Shown one piece after another: positions 1-12,916 of a stretch of DNA of 64,000 nt. Below the pieces are notes generated by a model that saw only the letters and a program-made list of their open reading frames with translations, was not told the DNA's origin and ran no database searches. Position numbers and translations under genes: made by a program. Source of the stretch: Raffaelea ambrosiae (Eukaryota > Ascomycota > Sordariomycetes > Ophiostomatales > Ophiostomataceae). Numbering within the stretch: position 1 is the first letter of the stretch; every line of letters begins with the position of its first letter. The stretch spans positions 1,989,690-2,053,689 of the forward strand of contig PCDI01000005.1 of the NCBI GenBank assembly GCA_002778195.1, given 5' to 3'.

Positions 1-54
1 GTGGCCGGTGTCATCTCCCGCTTATCGCATGCAGGAACCTGAACCCGCGCGACA

Positions 55-2243
55 ATGGACCAAAGAAGAATACTGGTCATTGCTGGCTCTGACAGCTCTG
101 GTGGCGCGTTAGTTTCTTCCTCTCCAGCTCCAGACTCGGCGAAGCCAGCAGACAGCCTGGCATCTAACTGACTGGACAGAGGCCTCGAAGCGGATCAGAA
201 GGTGATCGCCAGCCACGGCTGCTATGCCATGACTGCCACCACGGCCTTGACAGCCCAAAACACGCTCGGGGTGTACGACATTCATGAGGTGCCGCCAGTC
301 TTCCTGAAGAAGCAGTTGGATGCGTGCTTCGATGACATCGGCGTGGATGTCGTCAAAACCGGTGGGTGCCGCCGTTGTCGTGCATCCCCTTAAGAGGGTC
401 CTGCCGGGTCCCGGCTAATTCTGAGTGCGTCTAATCTGAAAGGCATGCTCGCATCGGCTGCTACTATCAACCTGGTTGCCAGCACAATGGTGGAGCGGGC
501 TGTTACAAAGCTCGTTGTAGATCCGGTCAGTAGTGACCCCCCTGCATCTCCCTAGTAGTATCTGAACTCTCCTGCAAGAGTAACGGGCACTCATGCGGTG
601 CTGACAGGTAATGGTGGCTACCACCGGCGCGTCGCTTCTTCCCGCGGCTGCCACCGTGGAAATCCAGAGACTAGCCCGCCTGGCGTACGTGCTGACTCCG
701 AACTTGCCTGAGTTGAGAGTCCTTCTCGACTCGACCGACACTGTCGTGGACACAGTAGCCGACTTTGAGGCCCTTGCGGTGCTCGCTCGCCAAAAACTGG
801 GATGCACGTGGATTCTGGCAAAGGGTGGCCATGTGCCTTTCCGGCACGACCACGTCGCCGCTAAGACGCCACAGGAGAGGGAGCACGTCGTCAACATCCT
901 CGCCGGCCCAGATGGCCAGGTCTTCCAAATCCAGAGTGTCTATCAAGAGTCCAGGAATACGCATGGGACTGGCTGCTCACTTGCATGTAAGCCCGTCCAC
1001 TCTCATACTTGGCCTAAAAGGGCGTGTGGTCACTCAACTTAATAAACCAGCTGCTATTGCGTCGAATCTTGCTAAAGGAATGGACGTCTACCATTCCGTG
1101 AAGTCCGCATGCTGGTATATCGAAGAAGCGATTCGCTCGGCGCCAGGCTATGGTCGCGGCCACGGGCCGTTGAACCACTTCCACTCCTCCTTCTCACTGC
1201 CGTTCTGCCGCGGCCGGTTTCTGGAATATGTCCTCGACAGGCCGGATGTATCCAGACACTGGCAACGCTTTGTAAAGCACCCATTTGTCCATGCGCTGGG
1301 AAAGGGCAGTCTGCCCATAGAGTCCTTCAAGGGATACCTAGTGCAAGACTACCTCTACTTGGTTGGGTTCTCTCTTGTCCTTGCGCTACCCAGGCTGGAA
1401 ACAAGTCGCGCTAACAGAATGATGGTATGCAGCGCCACTTTGCGAGAGCCAACGCTTTGGCATCATACAAAGCAAAGGATATGGCGGAAATCTCCCGTGT
1501 AAGCTGTATCGTCCTAGCGCACCCACTCTGCCACTCCCCCGATGCCGAGGCCGGCGGCTGACTTGGACCCGCAGTCTGCCGCAGTTGTTCAGCAACTCGA
1601 GAGAGAGATGAAGCTACACGTCCAGTTTTGTGCGCAGTTTGGCCTTACCCAGCAAGAAATGGGAGACGCCGAGGAGCACACAGGTGGGCAAAACCTCTCC
1701 GCATATAGGCGATACGCCAGCTGGTTAACATTTCTGTTTTTGGCCCAAAGCATGTACCGCTTACAGTCGGTACATGTTAGACATTGGACAATCCGAGGAC
1801 TGGTTTGCCCTTCAAATATCTCTTGCGCCCTGCACACTAGGTTACGGCGTTGCCGCACGAGGGCTCTATGACGACCACACCGGCACCAAGCGGGACGGGA
1901 ATCCTTACTGGGAATGGGTGGAAAGCTATGTCGGCGAGGACTATTCGGCAGCGGCAAAAGCAACATCCGGTCAGTAGCTCGGGCGGGGACATTTCGGGGA
2001 CCAGCTTCTAACAGCAGCACCAACCTACAGACCGGATCGAAGAGTGTGCGGCATTGCAGTCGCCAGCAAGGATCGAGGAGCTTGTCAAGATATTCATCCA
2101 CTCAACGAAGGTAAGTCAGAAAGGCCAGGGTAGGGCTCCAGCTGCTCCCGCGAAAAAGATCTAACAGTCGTGCTGGCGAGAAAACTAATGCCGTGTGTGA
2201 CCAGATGGAAATTGCATTCTGGGATATGTACCCTTGCCATTGA
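55..2243 (+). CDS. THI20: Bifunctional HMP/HMP-P kinase - TenA-type thiaminase II (thiamine salvage/synthesis)
   Basis: The protein phosphorylates hydroxymethylpyrimidine and its phosphate for thiamine pyrophosphate synthesis; the C-terminal TenA half releases the pyrimidine from degraded thiamine (known for the family). I read ten exons: 55-107, 180-361, 443-525, 608-986, 1051-1361, 1433-1498, 1575-1683, 1751-1969, 2031-2110, 2205-2243. They sum to 1521 nt, so 506 aa, near the usual fungal length. The N-terminal half shows GSDSSGGAG, the TALTAQNT loop, DPVMVATTG and GTGCSLA. The TenA half begins near RPDVSRHW and contains EEHTACTAYSRYM and the GQSEDW segment. The last exon (MEIAFWDMYPCH) matches the family ending. 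Least sure are the donors at 526 (GTCAGT) and 1362 (GTTGGG). The ATG at 55 opens directly into the kinase motif, so the start is firm. Confidence 0.93.
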
Positions 2244-2640
2244 TGGTCACGCTATGTAGCACGTGACATATATAGATTTAGAAATATGGGGCGCAGCGCG
2301 CCTATCTATTAGGCAAAAATTTGAGAGGCGACAAGAAAAATAAACTTATCGCCAGGGCCAGAAAAAAAATATTTTCTTTCCCCTATCCAACCTTCCTTTC
2401 TATACACCGTTTCCTCCTTCTTCACTCCACGTCGCAACGCATCAGACTCGAACTAGAAAATCCCATCTCGTTTCTTTCCGAGTGTAGTGCTTCTTGCGTC
2501 GTACAGAATAGTCTCGTGAACGCACTTTACGCGCAGGCGACATTCATCGACTTCCCCTCGACTTCAGTTCCCGACCATCTCCCAACTATCTCCCAACTAT
2601 CTCCCAACCGTCTCCCAACCATCTCCCAGCATTTGTCAAG
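2244..2640. other. Intergenic region and leader of DBP2
   Basis: Holds the 3' end of the thiamine gene, a TATA-like stretch (acatatatag near 2266), pyrimidine-rich leader sequence and a five-copy 11-mer repeat next to the DBP2 start. No gene seen. Confidence 0.7.
2574..2628 (+). repeat. Five tandem 11-mers in the DBP2 5' leader
   Basis: Five consecutive 11-nt units of the form ACYRTCTCCCA lie at 2574-2584, 2585-2595, 2596-2606, 2607-2617 and 2618-2628, ending 12 nt before the DBP2 start codon. Units differ at two positions. They are very likely transcribed, given their distance to the ATG. Confidence 0.85.
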
Positions 2641-5585
2641 ATGTCTCACACAGGAGGATACGGCTCCCGCAGCGGCGGCGGCGGTTATTCCAACGGATAT
2701 GATCGTGGCAGCGGCCATTCAAATGGGTACGGGTACGTGATGTGACCTTCTGCACCTACTCTCAAGCCGTTGACCACAGACGGCATTTGGCCTCTGGCGC
2801 CAGTCTCTGTTCTTTGCTCTTCTCTCACGCCAACAACTGTTCTCACGTATTCTCCGTATTTGCATGCGTGTCAAGCAGACTGGCCCTACTCCCTTGAAAA
2901 GCGTGACGTTGGGGTTGTGCAAACAACCGTATCCCTTTGCACGCAAAGTCGCGAACACGCACAGACATTATCGTTTCGAACGTTTCACTGACAGTTACTT
3001 CTCGCAGATCTTCCAACGGCTACGGCGGCGGCGGCGGCGGCTACTCCAACGGTCACGGAAGCGGTGGCTACGGAGGTGGTGGCGGCTACGGTGGTGGCGG
3101 CGGCTATGGTGGCGGCGGCGGCGACCGCATGTCCAACCTCGGCGCCGGTCTGCACAAGCAGGAATGGGGTGAGTGAATCCTGGCCACACGCCTGAGCATA
3201 CCCCGACGCAGGGTTTTTTTTTTTCTGTTTTTTTCTTTATCTTTTTTTGCTAACGTGCCCACGCGCGTCATTAGACTTCAGCGCTCTTCCCAAGTTCGAG
3301 AAATCGTTTTACAAGGAGCACTCCACCGTCGCGGAGCGGTCCCCTGGCGAGGTTGAGAAGTTCCGCCACGAGCACGCTATCACGATCCACGGCAAGGATG
3401 TCCCTAAGCCCGTCGAGAACTTTGACGAGGCTGGCTTCCCGCGCTACGTCATGGACGAGGTGAAGGCCCAGGGCTTCCCCGCACCCACCGCCATCCAGTC
3501 GCAAGGCTGGCCTATGGCTCTCTCTGGTCGCGACGTCGTCGGTATTGCCGAGACCGGCTCCGGAAAGACGCTCACATACTGCCTTCCCGCCATTGTGCAC
3601 ATCAATGCTCAGCCGCTCCTTGCTCCCGGCGATGGCCCCATTGTTCTTGTTCTTGCTCCGACCCGAGAGCTGGCTGTGCAGATCCAGCAGGAAATCACCA
3701 AGTTCGGCAAGTCCTCGCGTATCCGCAACACTTGCGTGTACGGCGGTGTGCCCAAGGGCCCCCAGATCCGCGACCTCTCTCGCGGCGTGGAAGTGTGCAT
3801 TGCCACTCCCGGCCGTCTGATTGATATGCTCGAGTCCGGCAAGACAAACCTGCGCCGCGTCACCTACCTAGTCCTAGACGAGGCCGACCGCATGTTGGAC
3901 ATGGGCTTTGAGCCTCAGATCCGCAAAATTATCTCCCAGATTCGCCCAGATCGCCAGACTCTCATGTGGTCTGCGACCTGGCCGAAGGAGGTCCGCAACC
4001 TGGCTTCTGATTTCCTGACCGACTTCATCCAGGTCAACATCGGCTCCATGGATCTGTCTGCGAACCACCGCATCACTCAGATCGTCGAGGTTGTTTCTGA
4101 AGGCGACAAGCGTGACCGCATGATTAAGCATCTGGAAAAGGTGATGGATGACAAGGACAACGCAAACAAGGTCCTCATCTTCACTGGTACAAAGCGTGTT
4201 GCCGACGACATCACTCGCTTCCTACGCCAGGACGGTTGGCCGGCCCTGTGTAAGTTTTTTTTGTCTTTTTTCATTGCCTGCATTTGTGTTTTCCTTTGCG
4301 TCTCTTTATCATCTAAAAAAATGAAGCTGCTTCCCCCGGCTCTTTGTTCGACAGAAAGCTGACTTTTTCCCTCTTACCGTATAGCCATCCACGGCGACAA
4401 GCAGCAGAACGAGCGCGATTGGGTTTTGGATCAATTCAAAACTGGCAAGTCTCCTATCATGGTCGCCACCGATGTGGCCTCCCGTGGTATCGGTATGTGT
4501 CCAAATTGAAAACTTCTCGCTGTCTTTACCAATTCATTGCCAACCCTCTACCCTCTTTCCTCCTTCCTATCTATCCACCCACACATCCCCGATCCTTTCC
4601 TCTTCCAACGTCAACACATCCTGGGACTCCTCTCCCTATCTTCCCTTGGCAGCTCCATACAGCACCTGAACTTTGCTGTACTTTACTCTTATGTCTAGGG
4701 GCTTTCTTGATTGCGCGAACTTGAACCTGCCTGGCATCGTCTTTGTTCCGGGCCGCCTTAAGAACGGTATCTTGGGTCGGTTGCTTGGCACCCTTCACGT
4801 GGTGGTGCCCATGCTCGTGATTCTAATCTTGTGCCTACCCCTACCCCATGGTGCAAGCCTAGAGTTGGCATTCCTTGATTCTTATGTTTCTCTTTGATCA
4901 AGCTGTCTCCAAGATATCCAAAAAAGGCCAAAGGATTCCGGAGGATGGAGAATTTCTCATGCCCCAGGCGTACCTATTTTCCGCAACGGACAGCCCATAT
5001 GCCCAGGAGCAAAGTACCAAAAGAGGTCCCAGAGGATAGGTGTGACCATCACGGTCACACCTGTTCATGCTGGAGCGTTGCTTTTTTGTTGCCTTCTGTC
5101 TGCTAACCAGTTTGCCAAGACGTGCGCAATATCACCCACGTCATCAACTATGACTATCCCAACAACTCGGAGGACTACATCCACCGTATTGGCCGAACCG
5201 GTCGTGCTGGTGCCAATGGCACTGCCATCACCTTCTTTACCACTGACAGTAAGTTTAGTATATACAGCCCGGTATCACCTTGGACATGGTTGAGCGCCTT
5301 TCTAACCGCAACCCCTACAGATGCAAAGCAGGCTCGCGATCTCGTGTCAGTACTGCAGGAAGCCAAGCAACAGATTGAGCCTCGGCTGGCCGAGATGGCG
5401 AGATACGGCGGTGGTGGTGGTGGTCGGTTCGGCGGCTACCGGGGTCGCGGTGGTGGTGGCGGCGGCGGCCGCAGAGGTACGTTCATCGAAAGATGCAGGA
5501 ATCTCGAGAAAGGGACACAGTCACTAAACCGATCCGTCTTTTAGGTGGTGCGAATGCTTTGCCGATAAACAATCGCCGGTGGTAA
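2641..5585 (+). CDS. DBP2: ATP-dependent DEAD-box RNA helicase Dbp2 (p68/DDX5 family)
   Basis: Nuclear RNA helicase of mRNP assembly, ribosome biogenesis and nonsense-mediated decay (family knowledge). Seven exons: 2641-2732, 3008-3168, 3275-4249, 4385-4492, 5120-5248, 5321-5476, 5545-5585; 1662 nt, 553 aa. The N-terminus is a Gly/Tyr/Ser-rich repeat (SNGYG, YGGGG). The core shows the Q-motif region (FPAPTAIQSQGWP), Walker A AETGSGKT near residue 175, PTRELA, DEAD in VLDEADRML near 285, SAT near 318, and HRIGRTGRAG near 466. An RGG-like Gly/Arg tail follows and ends in NNRRW. The fourth intron, between DVASRGI and DVRNI, is 627 nt, against 68-275 nt for the others. A long intron at this place is a known conserved feature of DBP2/p68 genes and mediates autoregulation in budding yeast. 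Confidence 0.96.
4493..5119 (+). promoter_or_regulatory. Long 627-nt DBP2 intron, candidate autoregulatory element
   Basis: The intron runs from donor GTATGT at 4493 to an acceptor ending at 5119, with a CTAAC branch site at 5103-5107 and an alternative AG at 5109-5110. It splits the glycine/aspartate junction of DVASRGID. The position matches the conserved long intron of p68/DBP2 genes. By analogy, the protein may bind its own pre-mRNA here and block splicing; that is inference for this species. Confidence 0.7.
5038..5062 (+). promoter_or_regulatory. Perfect 10-bp hairpin in the long DBP2 intron
   Basis: Arm AGGTGTGACC at 5038-5047, loop ATCAC at 5048-5052, arm GGTCACACCT at 5053-5062. The stem is perfect and ends 41 nt before the branch-site adenosine region, so it could sequester or present the 3' splice region. 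Function is inference. Confidence 0.6.
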
Positions 5586-6420
5586 GCATGTGCTGTAACC
5601 AACTTGTCCTGCAGCACGTCAGATATCGCCAACTATCGCCAACCGCTTGGGCCACGGGATTCGAGTCCTCTTGTGTTTCCTGCGGGCCGATCTCGTCATT
5701 TGTTATTTACTGTTTCGCGGCCGGCGTTTTTTTGTAGAAGGGGAAAAAAGGATCTGCTAGATTTTCGACAACACCATGATTCGTCAACAAAAGGCACTGC
5801 TCTCTGGCAAGTCTTCCCCCTCTTTCCCTTTGTTGTGGGATTCAGACCAGGATTTGCATCGCTATTCCCTCACAGCCTCTCTGTCCCGCGAGGCATCCCT
5901 GTTCTCTCCACAGAACCAAGCTAGCAGAGTATTGTGAGTGCGAAAAGCACGGGACGGATCAAGCAAATAGGACGACCTTGGTGGGGCGGACTTGTTTGAT
6001 TCTTTGGTATTTGTTTTGTCTGTTTGTTTTCTTCTTCTCGCACTTTTCCTGGTCTTTATTTTCTTCCCTTATTTCTGCGCTTTTGTTCTTGCATATTTTC
6101 ACCGCCTACGCTCCCCCTTTTTATCGCATCCTCGGGTTAGCCACATTACGTGGATGCTTTCCGTGCTGGTGCCGGTATTTTACAGCAACAGGTCAGCTCA
6201 AGTGCTACCTCCGATGCATCGCGAAGGGAATAATCTCGGACTGTGAGGAAGAGCGGATGTATATGTCGGCGACTTTTCTACGGCTGTGCGCTTATGTGTA
6301 GTTAGTTTAGATTACTGTCCATGCAAGTTAGTTTCGAGAATGTCAAATTTTTGTGGTAGTCTGGCTCTGGCGATCTCCTGATGGTGTTGTTGACCGGCTT
6401 CAGCGAGATGCCGTCCACGC
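5586..6420. other. DBP2 3' flank
   Basis: T-rich sequence that probably carries the DBP2 3' UTR and polyadenylation region. Short open frames here have no family features. No gene seen. Confidence 0.6.
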
Positions 6421-8438
6421 ATGCAAGATGCATATTACACACCCTTTCTTGCCAGCCATAACAAAACAGGAACGTATGGCCCACTACACCGCGGAGGCAA
6501 AAGAGAAAACTCTCGGGAATTGAAAAGGTGCAGCCAACGATCTACGAGCACCTCACCCTTCCCCACCCACACACGCTACAGAAACATTCATTGTTCTTCA
6601 GCTTGGCAGGGATGGCGAAAATTCCATGAACAACACGATTGTTCATTCCCCAAGAGTTGCTTGCCTATTCGTACGAGCGCCTTCCTTAAAGACTATCGTC
6701 ACTGTGTAGGATGTGTCGGTTTACTCCCCGGTACAATGATCCCAATACACGGTATGCAAGATTGGAGATGCGTTGTAGTCAGTCCTGCCATTCGCCTAAG
6801 TACGCCAGATATGTACTAGAAGCATGCACAGCGGGCTGCGAGTCGAACGCAGATATTGTCAAGAGAAAGTTCTGACGTGGCCCCTTTTTTGGGGGGGGGG
6901 GAGGGCGGGTTGTCAACGAGAGAAAGAAAGCGAAGGGAAAAAAAAGGGGGCCTTTCTGAAAGTGATACTCGCACGCTCTTGTCCGACCCAACAAGCTGGA
7001 ACGGTTGTATTATCCTCTTCTTTTTGGGGGCTGCCTCGCTTACAGGAACACCGCTGGAATGGGAAGACAAGAAAGAAAAGAAAAGAAAAGAACGGGCAGA
7101 AAAAAAGAACGAGAAGAAAGGAGAGCGGGGACGACCCCCATACTAGGAGTCCTTCGAGCACATAGTTGCCATGTACGAGTTACAAAAGTCCCGTGCAGCC
7201 GAGGCAAGGCGTGTGGATACTGGCTCGCAACGACATGGTACGAGTACTCGTTCGTCCAAGATACGCACATACATTGATTGATAGCCGTAATGAAGAAGTT
7301 CAGATGGCGCTCAATAATGCTCGCACGAATACTGCCCACACATTTCCGGGGAGAGACCAGGTGAGTAGGCATTGGCTATATCCGGGTGTGAGCCCCAACC
7401 TGCCCGGAGACACGCAGGTAAGATACTCGTGAACACCTTCAGCAAAGCCTCCTCGTGTTCTGCCCCCAAATAGGAAGACACCTCACGTGCATCAATATAT
7501 GGATCTGGGGTGGTGCATTCTGGCTCTATTGACCTCTGATGGGCAGGACGACGTGATCACGTGGCGCTACAGACCACGAGGGAAGGGTGAGTTGGGCAAA
7601 CTCGGGGCTAGTTTGAAGAACCGGCACCCAACTCAATACCATGAGATCGTTCTGTCACTTATCATTTTTTCCGGTCCTTGTCTCTGTGTCTCTTGAAGGT
7701 TTGCTGGGTTTGGCTTAGCCGATATCGGGGACAGAACGGCAGACAATGCGGCAATGTTGGGGGATATTTACTGAATTTACTACATAGCATGTAGGTACTA
7801 TGCAGTACACCGTGCTCGTAGCATCCTTGCCCTGGGAACGTGTGGGCAGGATTCGGCGAAAGAAACGAACGAGCCTCGGAAAGGAGCGAGATAAACCCCT
7901 GCGGCGACATGGCTGGAGAGCTCGTACGTGGGAACATGAGATGATACTCCAGGTGTGGCCGGCAGGTTTTGCACGCAAGTGGTATCATGCAGGCGCAGAG
8001 TGCAGAGACCCGCAGAAACAGAGTCGCGCAGAAGCACGGCAGACTTCTTGCAAAAGTTGGCGGGCAGGATATCTTGCTTTAATGTCTACGAGTACGAGTA
8101 CATACACATACATAGCAGTACGAGTATTGTTGCCGGCAAAGCTGCGCCGACGGGCTGTCTGCCGGACAGTAGCCAGGGGTGCGGGTGCACTGTGAGACTG
8201 TGGTGTGGGTGAGATAACTACATACATAGTAGTTAGTAGTTAGTACACCGTAGATGCATGTCAGGTTGCAGATGCTACCAAGTGCTCCCTAAAGTCCCAA
8301 CCCCTCCATGCGCGTGCGAGTAGTCACCACCGGCACCAGACAGAATCGAGTATCGCCCGCCCAGCTTGTTACATGGTAGTGCTGTTGGCAGCCAGTAGTC
8401 AGGAACAGGCTGACCATGATGCTTTCTGGGCTGTGTTT

Positions 8439-8452
8439 GTAAGATATCTTAC
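8439..8452. repeat. 14-nt perfect palindrome GTAAGATATCTTAC
   Basis: A self-complementary version of the GTAAGATAC word found widely in the non-coding stretches. Direct observation; function unknown. Confidence 0.7.
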
Positions 8453-10285
8453 CTTATTCTAAGCATCCTATTGTACAGCTGGAACAAAATGTCCAGCAAC
8501 AGGAACGTTCCGAGATAACAGCCACGCCAAGTGTCCGGCCGAGCTCCTTGATCAACCTTGCATGGGAGGCACAGGACGCATTTTTTTCCTTGCTTTTTGG
8601 GGGACATAATACGAGTAAGATAAGATACTGCAGAGGCATTAACTAGACCCTTGCTGTGGCTGCAAGAGCGTCGGGAGGTCTGCCGAGCGCTTCCTGCGTG
8701 ATGTGTAAGATACCACTCGCATGTACAGAGCATCTTACTATTATGTATGGCGCATTTCTCGTATCGCGGGTGCAAGACAGGCTCACGAGCTTTGGACAGG
8801 ACATCCTGCCTCTGCTGCTCTTTTGTCTGTAACTAGAGCCTGCGCAGCAACTGCCTGCTATGCATGGCAGTAAATCCTTATCATGCACTGCTAGTATCTT
8901 ACGGCAACTATCTTCTTTCTTTGCCAGCTGCGGTATACCCATACGATATCCGCGGTGGCCGGTGCGTGTGTTCGTGTTCTTTGCGCACCACGCACTGCAG
9001 TAGCGAGGATACTTTGTACGTATTTTTATTACCACATACCCTGTATTTAGGGGAGGGTCGTATGTGCGCCCTCGCTTGCAAAGGACTGGTCGCAGATCCA
9101 AGCACGTGGCCAAGAGACTACTAGGGTATTTGTTCATACGATGAACAGACCAATGCCACAGAGACCAATCCCGTTTCTCGCCGGCGCTGGGGCGCATTAT
9201 CCCCAATTCGTCCCAAGAGGGCAGGTCCCTAGAGAGCCGGCAAGTTACCAACAGGGCAGGTACTAAGGCAATTCGTTTGCGGCGGTAGGAGGTGTTCAGA
9301 CATGGCGTCCAATGAACCGACCTGTCGGGAAGTTGCTTTTGGGGAAAGAGGATTAAATCACTCAGGTGCTAACTAGCTAGCTACCCTGGTTCTTGGAGAA
9401 TTTCAAGTGGAGAAGGCGTGGTGCCATACAGTGTATATGATATGCACACTGTCGGCCAATTTGCTACGAGCACCTCGGTCACTCACATACTACTATCTAT
9501 AGTATAACATTGTACTACTATGTATGTAACTAGTATGTCCTCGCACCATGCACTCTGGAGCCCCCAGGGCTGCTTGGGAGATGGCATGCGATACGGGGAT
9601 GAGCACAGAGGATGTTACCAATCCTCACATCTCATGTAGCAGGAAACGAAACTCTCACAATGGACAGGGTGTCTTACATACTCGTAGTGCTCGTACACAG
9701 CAGGTCCCATTCTACGAGTAGTATCGTAGTGCAAACCCGAGCAGCTGGTTCAGACCAAGCGAACCTAAGATCTGCTTTATCGACTAACGTGCTTCGCAGC
9801 AAACCCATGGCAGCGCCGCGCAAAGCAGCGGTGGCGCAGGTCACCGAGCAAACGATACCGCCGTCTTGTGTAGGATACTCGCAGGAGAGGAGACGGAACG
9901 AGGCAAGATGCCTTGGCAGGTAGCGGGGAGGGCCGCGGCTGTTGATTTCAGATCTGCAGCTCTGTGGCCCTGCGTACCCTTCTTTGGCTTCTGCGTGAAG
10001 CAGAATCAGAAACACAGAACACCGCCAACGGATCTTCCTGTCAAACAGTACACGAGTGTTGCTTAATTACTCCCCCGACGTCCGTCCCAACAGTCAGGGT
10101 GAGCCGCGCCATGCTGTTGCATGGCATTCTAGTCTCTGACGCCAGAAGCTAGCGCTGCGCGGGCACGTTGCGACGAGATATCTTTCTTGCCTTGTGGTGG
10201 TACGCTTCTTCCAGTAGGGAGCCGTGTGTGCAGGGGAGCTGGACTTTGGTCGGCACCGGCAAAATGGCTCCCGCAACAGCGCCAG

Positions 10286-10338
10286 CGCCAACACCAGCAC
10301 CAGCACCAGCGGCTGCACCAGCGGCTGCACCAGCACCA
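10286..10338 (+). repeat. GCACCA-type minisatellite
   Basis: Short imperfect tandem units (caccag, gcggctgcaccag) follow one another; the block lies just upstream of a second tandem array that begins near 10348. Confidence 0.6.
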
Positions 10339-10347
10339 AACTCGTAC

Positions 10348-10402
10348 TATGTATTCCACTGTATATTCCACTATGTATTCCACTATGTATTCCACTATGT
10401 AT
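10348..10402 (+). repeat. Tandem array of the ACTATGTATTCC unit
   Basis: Five 12-nt units of the type (A)CTATGTATTCC, one with the variant CTGTATATTCC, in direct tandem. The unit contains the ACTATGTA word that is also dispersed singly through the window. Confidence 0.8.
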
Positions 10403-10453
10403 TAAGGTGCCCGTCACGCTCAAAGCGGTCTGGCCTGTCGCATGCTGCCAGCA

Positions 10454-10474
10454 GCCAGCCAGCCAGCCAGCCAG
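10454..10474 (+). repeat. CCAG tetranucleotide repeat
   Basis: Five consecutive CCAG units. Direct observation. Confidence 0.8.
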
Positions 10475-12882
10475 GACGAGACACCCTGAGATCTGTGGCC
10501 ATTTTAGTCTCCGTCACATCGCCAACAGCACCAAAACAGACGGTCGATTTGTTAGGCACACGAACAAGCCCGGGCGAATTTAAGCTTTTGGGGGCCTTCA
10601 GTCGCATGCAACGCAGGGCGACCGGCCAGAGACAACAACCCAGAGGGACCCAGAGGGACCCAGAGGAGACCCTGGTTTCTGCTTCTTTGTGCAGATTTTC
10701 TTCCTCTTTTTGCTTGGTCGCCCTGTTCTTTTTTTCGAGTTGATGCTACTATGTATTTTCCTGTCTGCCCTATCGCCCTATGGCTGGCCCTACGGCCCGG
10801 CCACGGCCACGGCCAGCAAGACGGTTCCTGCGCGGGTGCTGCTCGAGGGTCGACTATGTCGAATAGACACAAGCCGGGAAGAACAAGATATTGATTGCAT
10901 GGGGGAAGAAGAACAATAATGCTTTGTATCTTGCCTTGCACCAAGAACCAGAACAGCCCAGAACAAGCACACCGCACACCCGCCACACAAAGCCTACCAG
11001 CGAACCAGCGAGCAGAACAGGCCAGAGAGGAAAAACTTCTCCGTCACATGTGAAGAAAAAAGGCAAAGAGGCAAAACGGGAGGACAGGCAAAGTACTCGT
11101 ACAGCAGCCCCCCCTCCTCGTTCTGCTCACCGGTATGCACGGTGTATCTTGTTATGATCAAGCCTGCTTGCTCCCTCGCTCCACACGGTGCCCCATGGTG
11201 AGGGCCATTCGCAGCAAGAGAGCCGAAAGGGAAGGGAAACAAACCGGTCCGGGGGCCGGGTTAATGCCGTATTTCCATGCATACGCACAAAGAAAATTGA
11301 CTTCATTTCTCTGCAGAGATAGTTCTTGGAGCGGATGTCGGCCAACCCGCTGATTCCTGACAATAAGATACATTGTGAGTAAGATACGCAAATGTACATT
11401 GGTAATTCATACTATGTAATAAAGCCTCTGCTGCCCTAGGAGGCCTGTGGCAGCGACACTACAAGGCAAAGAGGTGGCCAGAAACAGCAGGCGAACAAAG
11501 GAAAGCTGAAACCGGAACGTACTCGTAGAGGCAAAAAATAAAATAATAAATAAATAATAAATAAATAAATATAAATCCAGACAGACAGAGGCGGGTATAG
11601 AGAATACCGTAGCCCAAAGAAAAAGAGCAAAAAAGAGATAAAAGCCCCGCACAGTGCCGGGCAGCTGCCAATATCCTCCTCTGTGTGATAATACGTTCTC
11701 CACCCACACCATTCCATGTACGAGCACTTGCAGTCCTTCTCCATACAGACAGCAATACTCGTAGAATGAGATGCTCGCTCTGGCTGCATTCCGCCTTTTC
11801 TTTTCTTTTCTTTTCTTTTTCTTTTTTTTCTGGTTTCCGACTTCATTGTCTTGTCTTCAAAAATGGATGAATGGCCTGGCTTTGTTTGCCAATTTCGCCC
11901 CCGCCTGGTCCATTGTACGCGTTGCGCTCCTTGTTCTCGCTGTTCTGCTTCCCTTGATATCCTTTCTTGTCTTTGTTCGCCCAAGACCCGCCTAGCCTGG
12001 GATCAGTCAGCAAGTGGGAGCCTGTTTGCTCTTTTGTGGCAAGCAGAGCCTTTCCGTCTCTTTGTCTCGAGGACCAAGATCCTATGGAAGCCCCCAGCGG
12101 TCTACTTTGTACGATTTCACACGCATGACACTTGTCGGCGACGAGTAATATCAAGTATACATTTTCGCAAACACTCGCAAATACCCACATGCACCCACCA
12201 CAAGCCACCACACAAAGCGAGATACGTCAGGCACGTTCCAGTATGATGTAAGTGTCTGCCCTGGCACACTAGCCCGAATACAACGGCGGGGTCTTCAGAT
12301 AGCGCACATTCAAAAGTACTGCTGGCTTCCTAGCTGACTTCCTAGCTGGCTTTCTCTGTTGAGAACAGACGAATATGCTTACCTGCTTGCTCCAGTATCT
12401 TCCCACCCCCTCCGCATACCGAGAACTTTCTTTGTCTGTGTTGTGTCCCCTCCCGCCAGAATGCATCCCGACTGATAGACCGCAGACCAGCTGGGTGGCG
12501 TTGTCTTCTCTGCCATCGCGACATGCTGCCAATTGTCCCGTGTGTCTGCGGAAGTAACTTGCGCTGCGTCTGGCTGACCGGCCGTGTTTATGCCGTGTTG
12601 TGAGTGCAATCCGTTCTGTAGCATCTTGCAATACGCCTGTCGGTCACACTCAGCCCCCTTCCCAACTGGTGAGGACTGGAATATTGCAGGGATCTGGGTT
12701 CTCTCGACTTAGTGCCAACATTTCAAGGACCGGGTTTTCCTGCCGACAGACGACGTCTGCCCCCCCTTTTCTCCTGCGCGTGCAATTTTAGGAGCGGCCG
12801 GTCATCAAGACTCCCTCTCCGCTGGGATCCTTGCAATTGACTGGAAGAGAGCATTAACTCCTCGTACTCGTAGAGCATTGAA

Positions 12883-12916
12883 GGCGGGACTGCAGGCGGG
12901 ACTGCAGGCGGGACTG
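12883..12916 (+). repeat. Three tandem GGCGGGACTGCA 12-mers
   Basis: Three copies, the last truncated, followed by a polypyrimidine run. TACTCGTA lies about 20 nt upstream of the first copy. Confidence 0.8.

Noticed and set aside
6836..6852. tRNA-like T-arm on the minus strand (CTGCG-TTCGACT-CGCAG)
   Set aside because: The stem-loop is perfect, but no acceptor partner, D-arm or anticodon arm lies at the right distance upstream.
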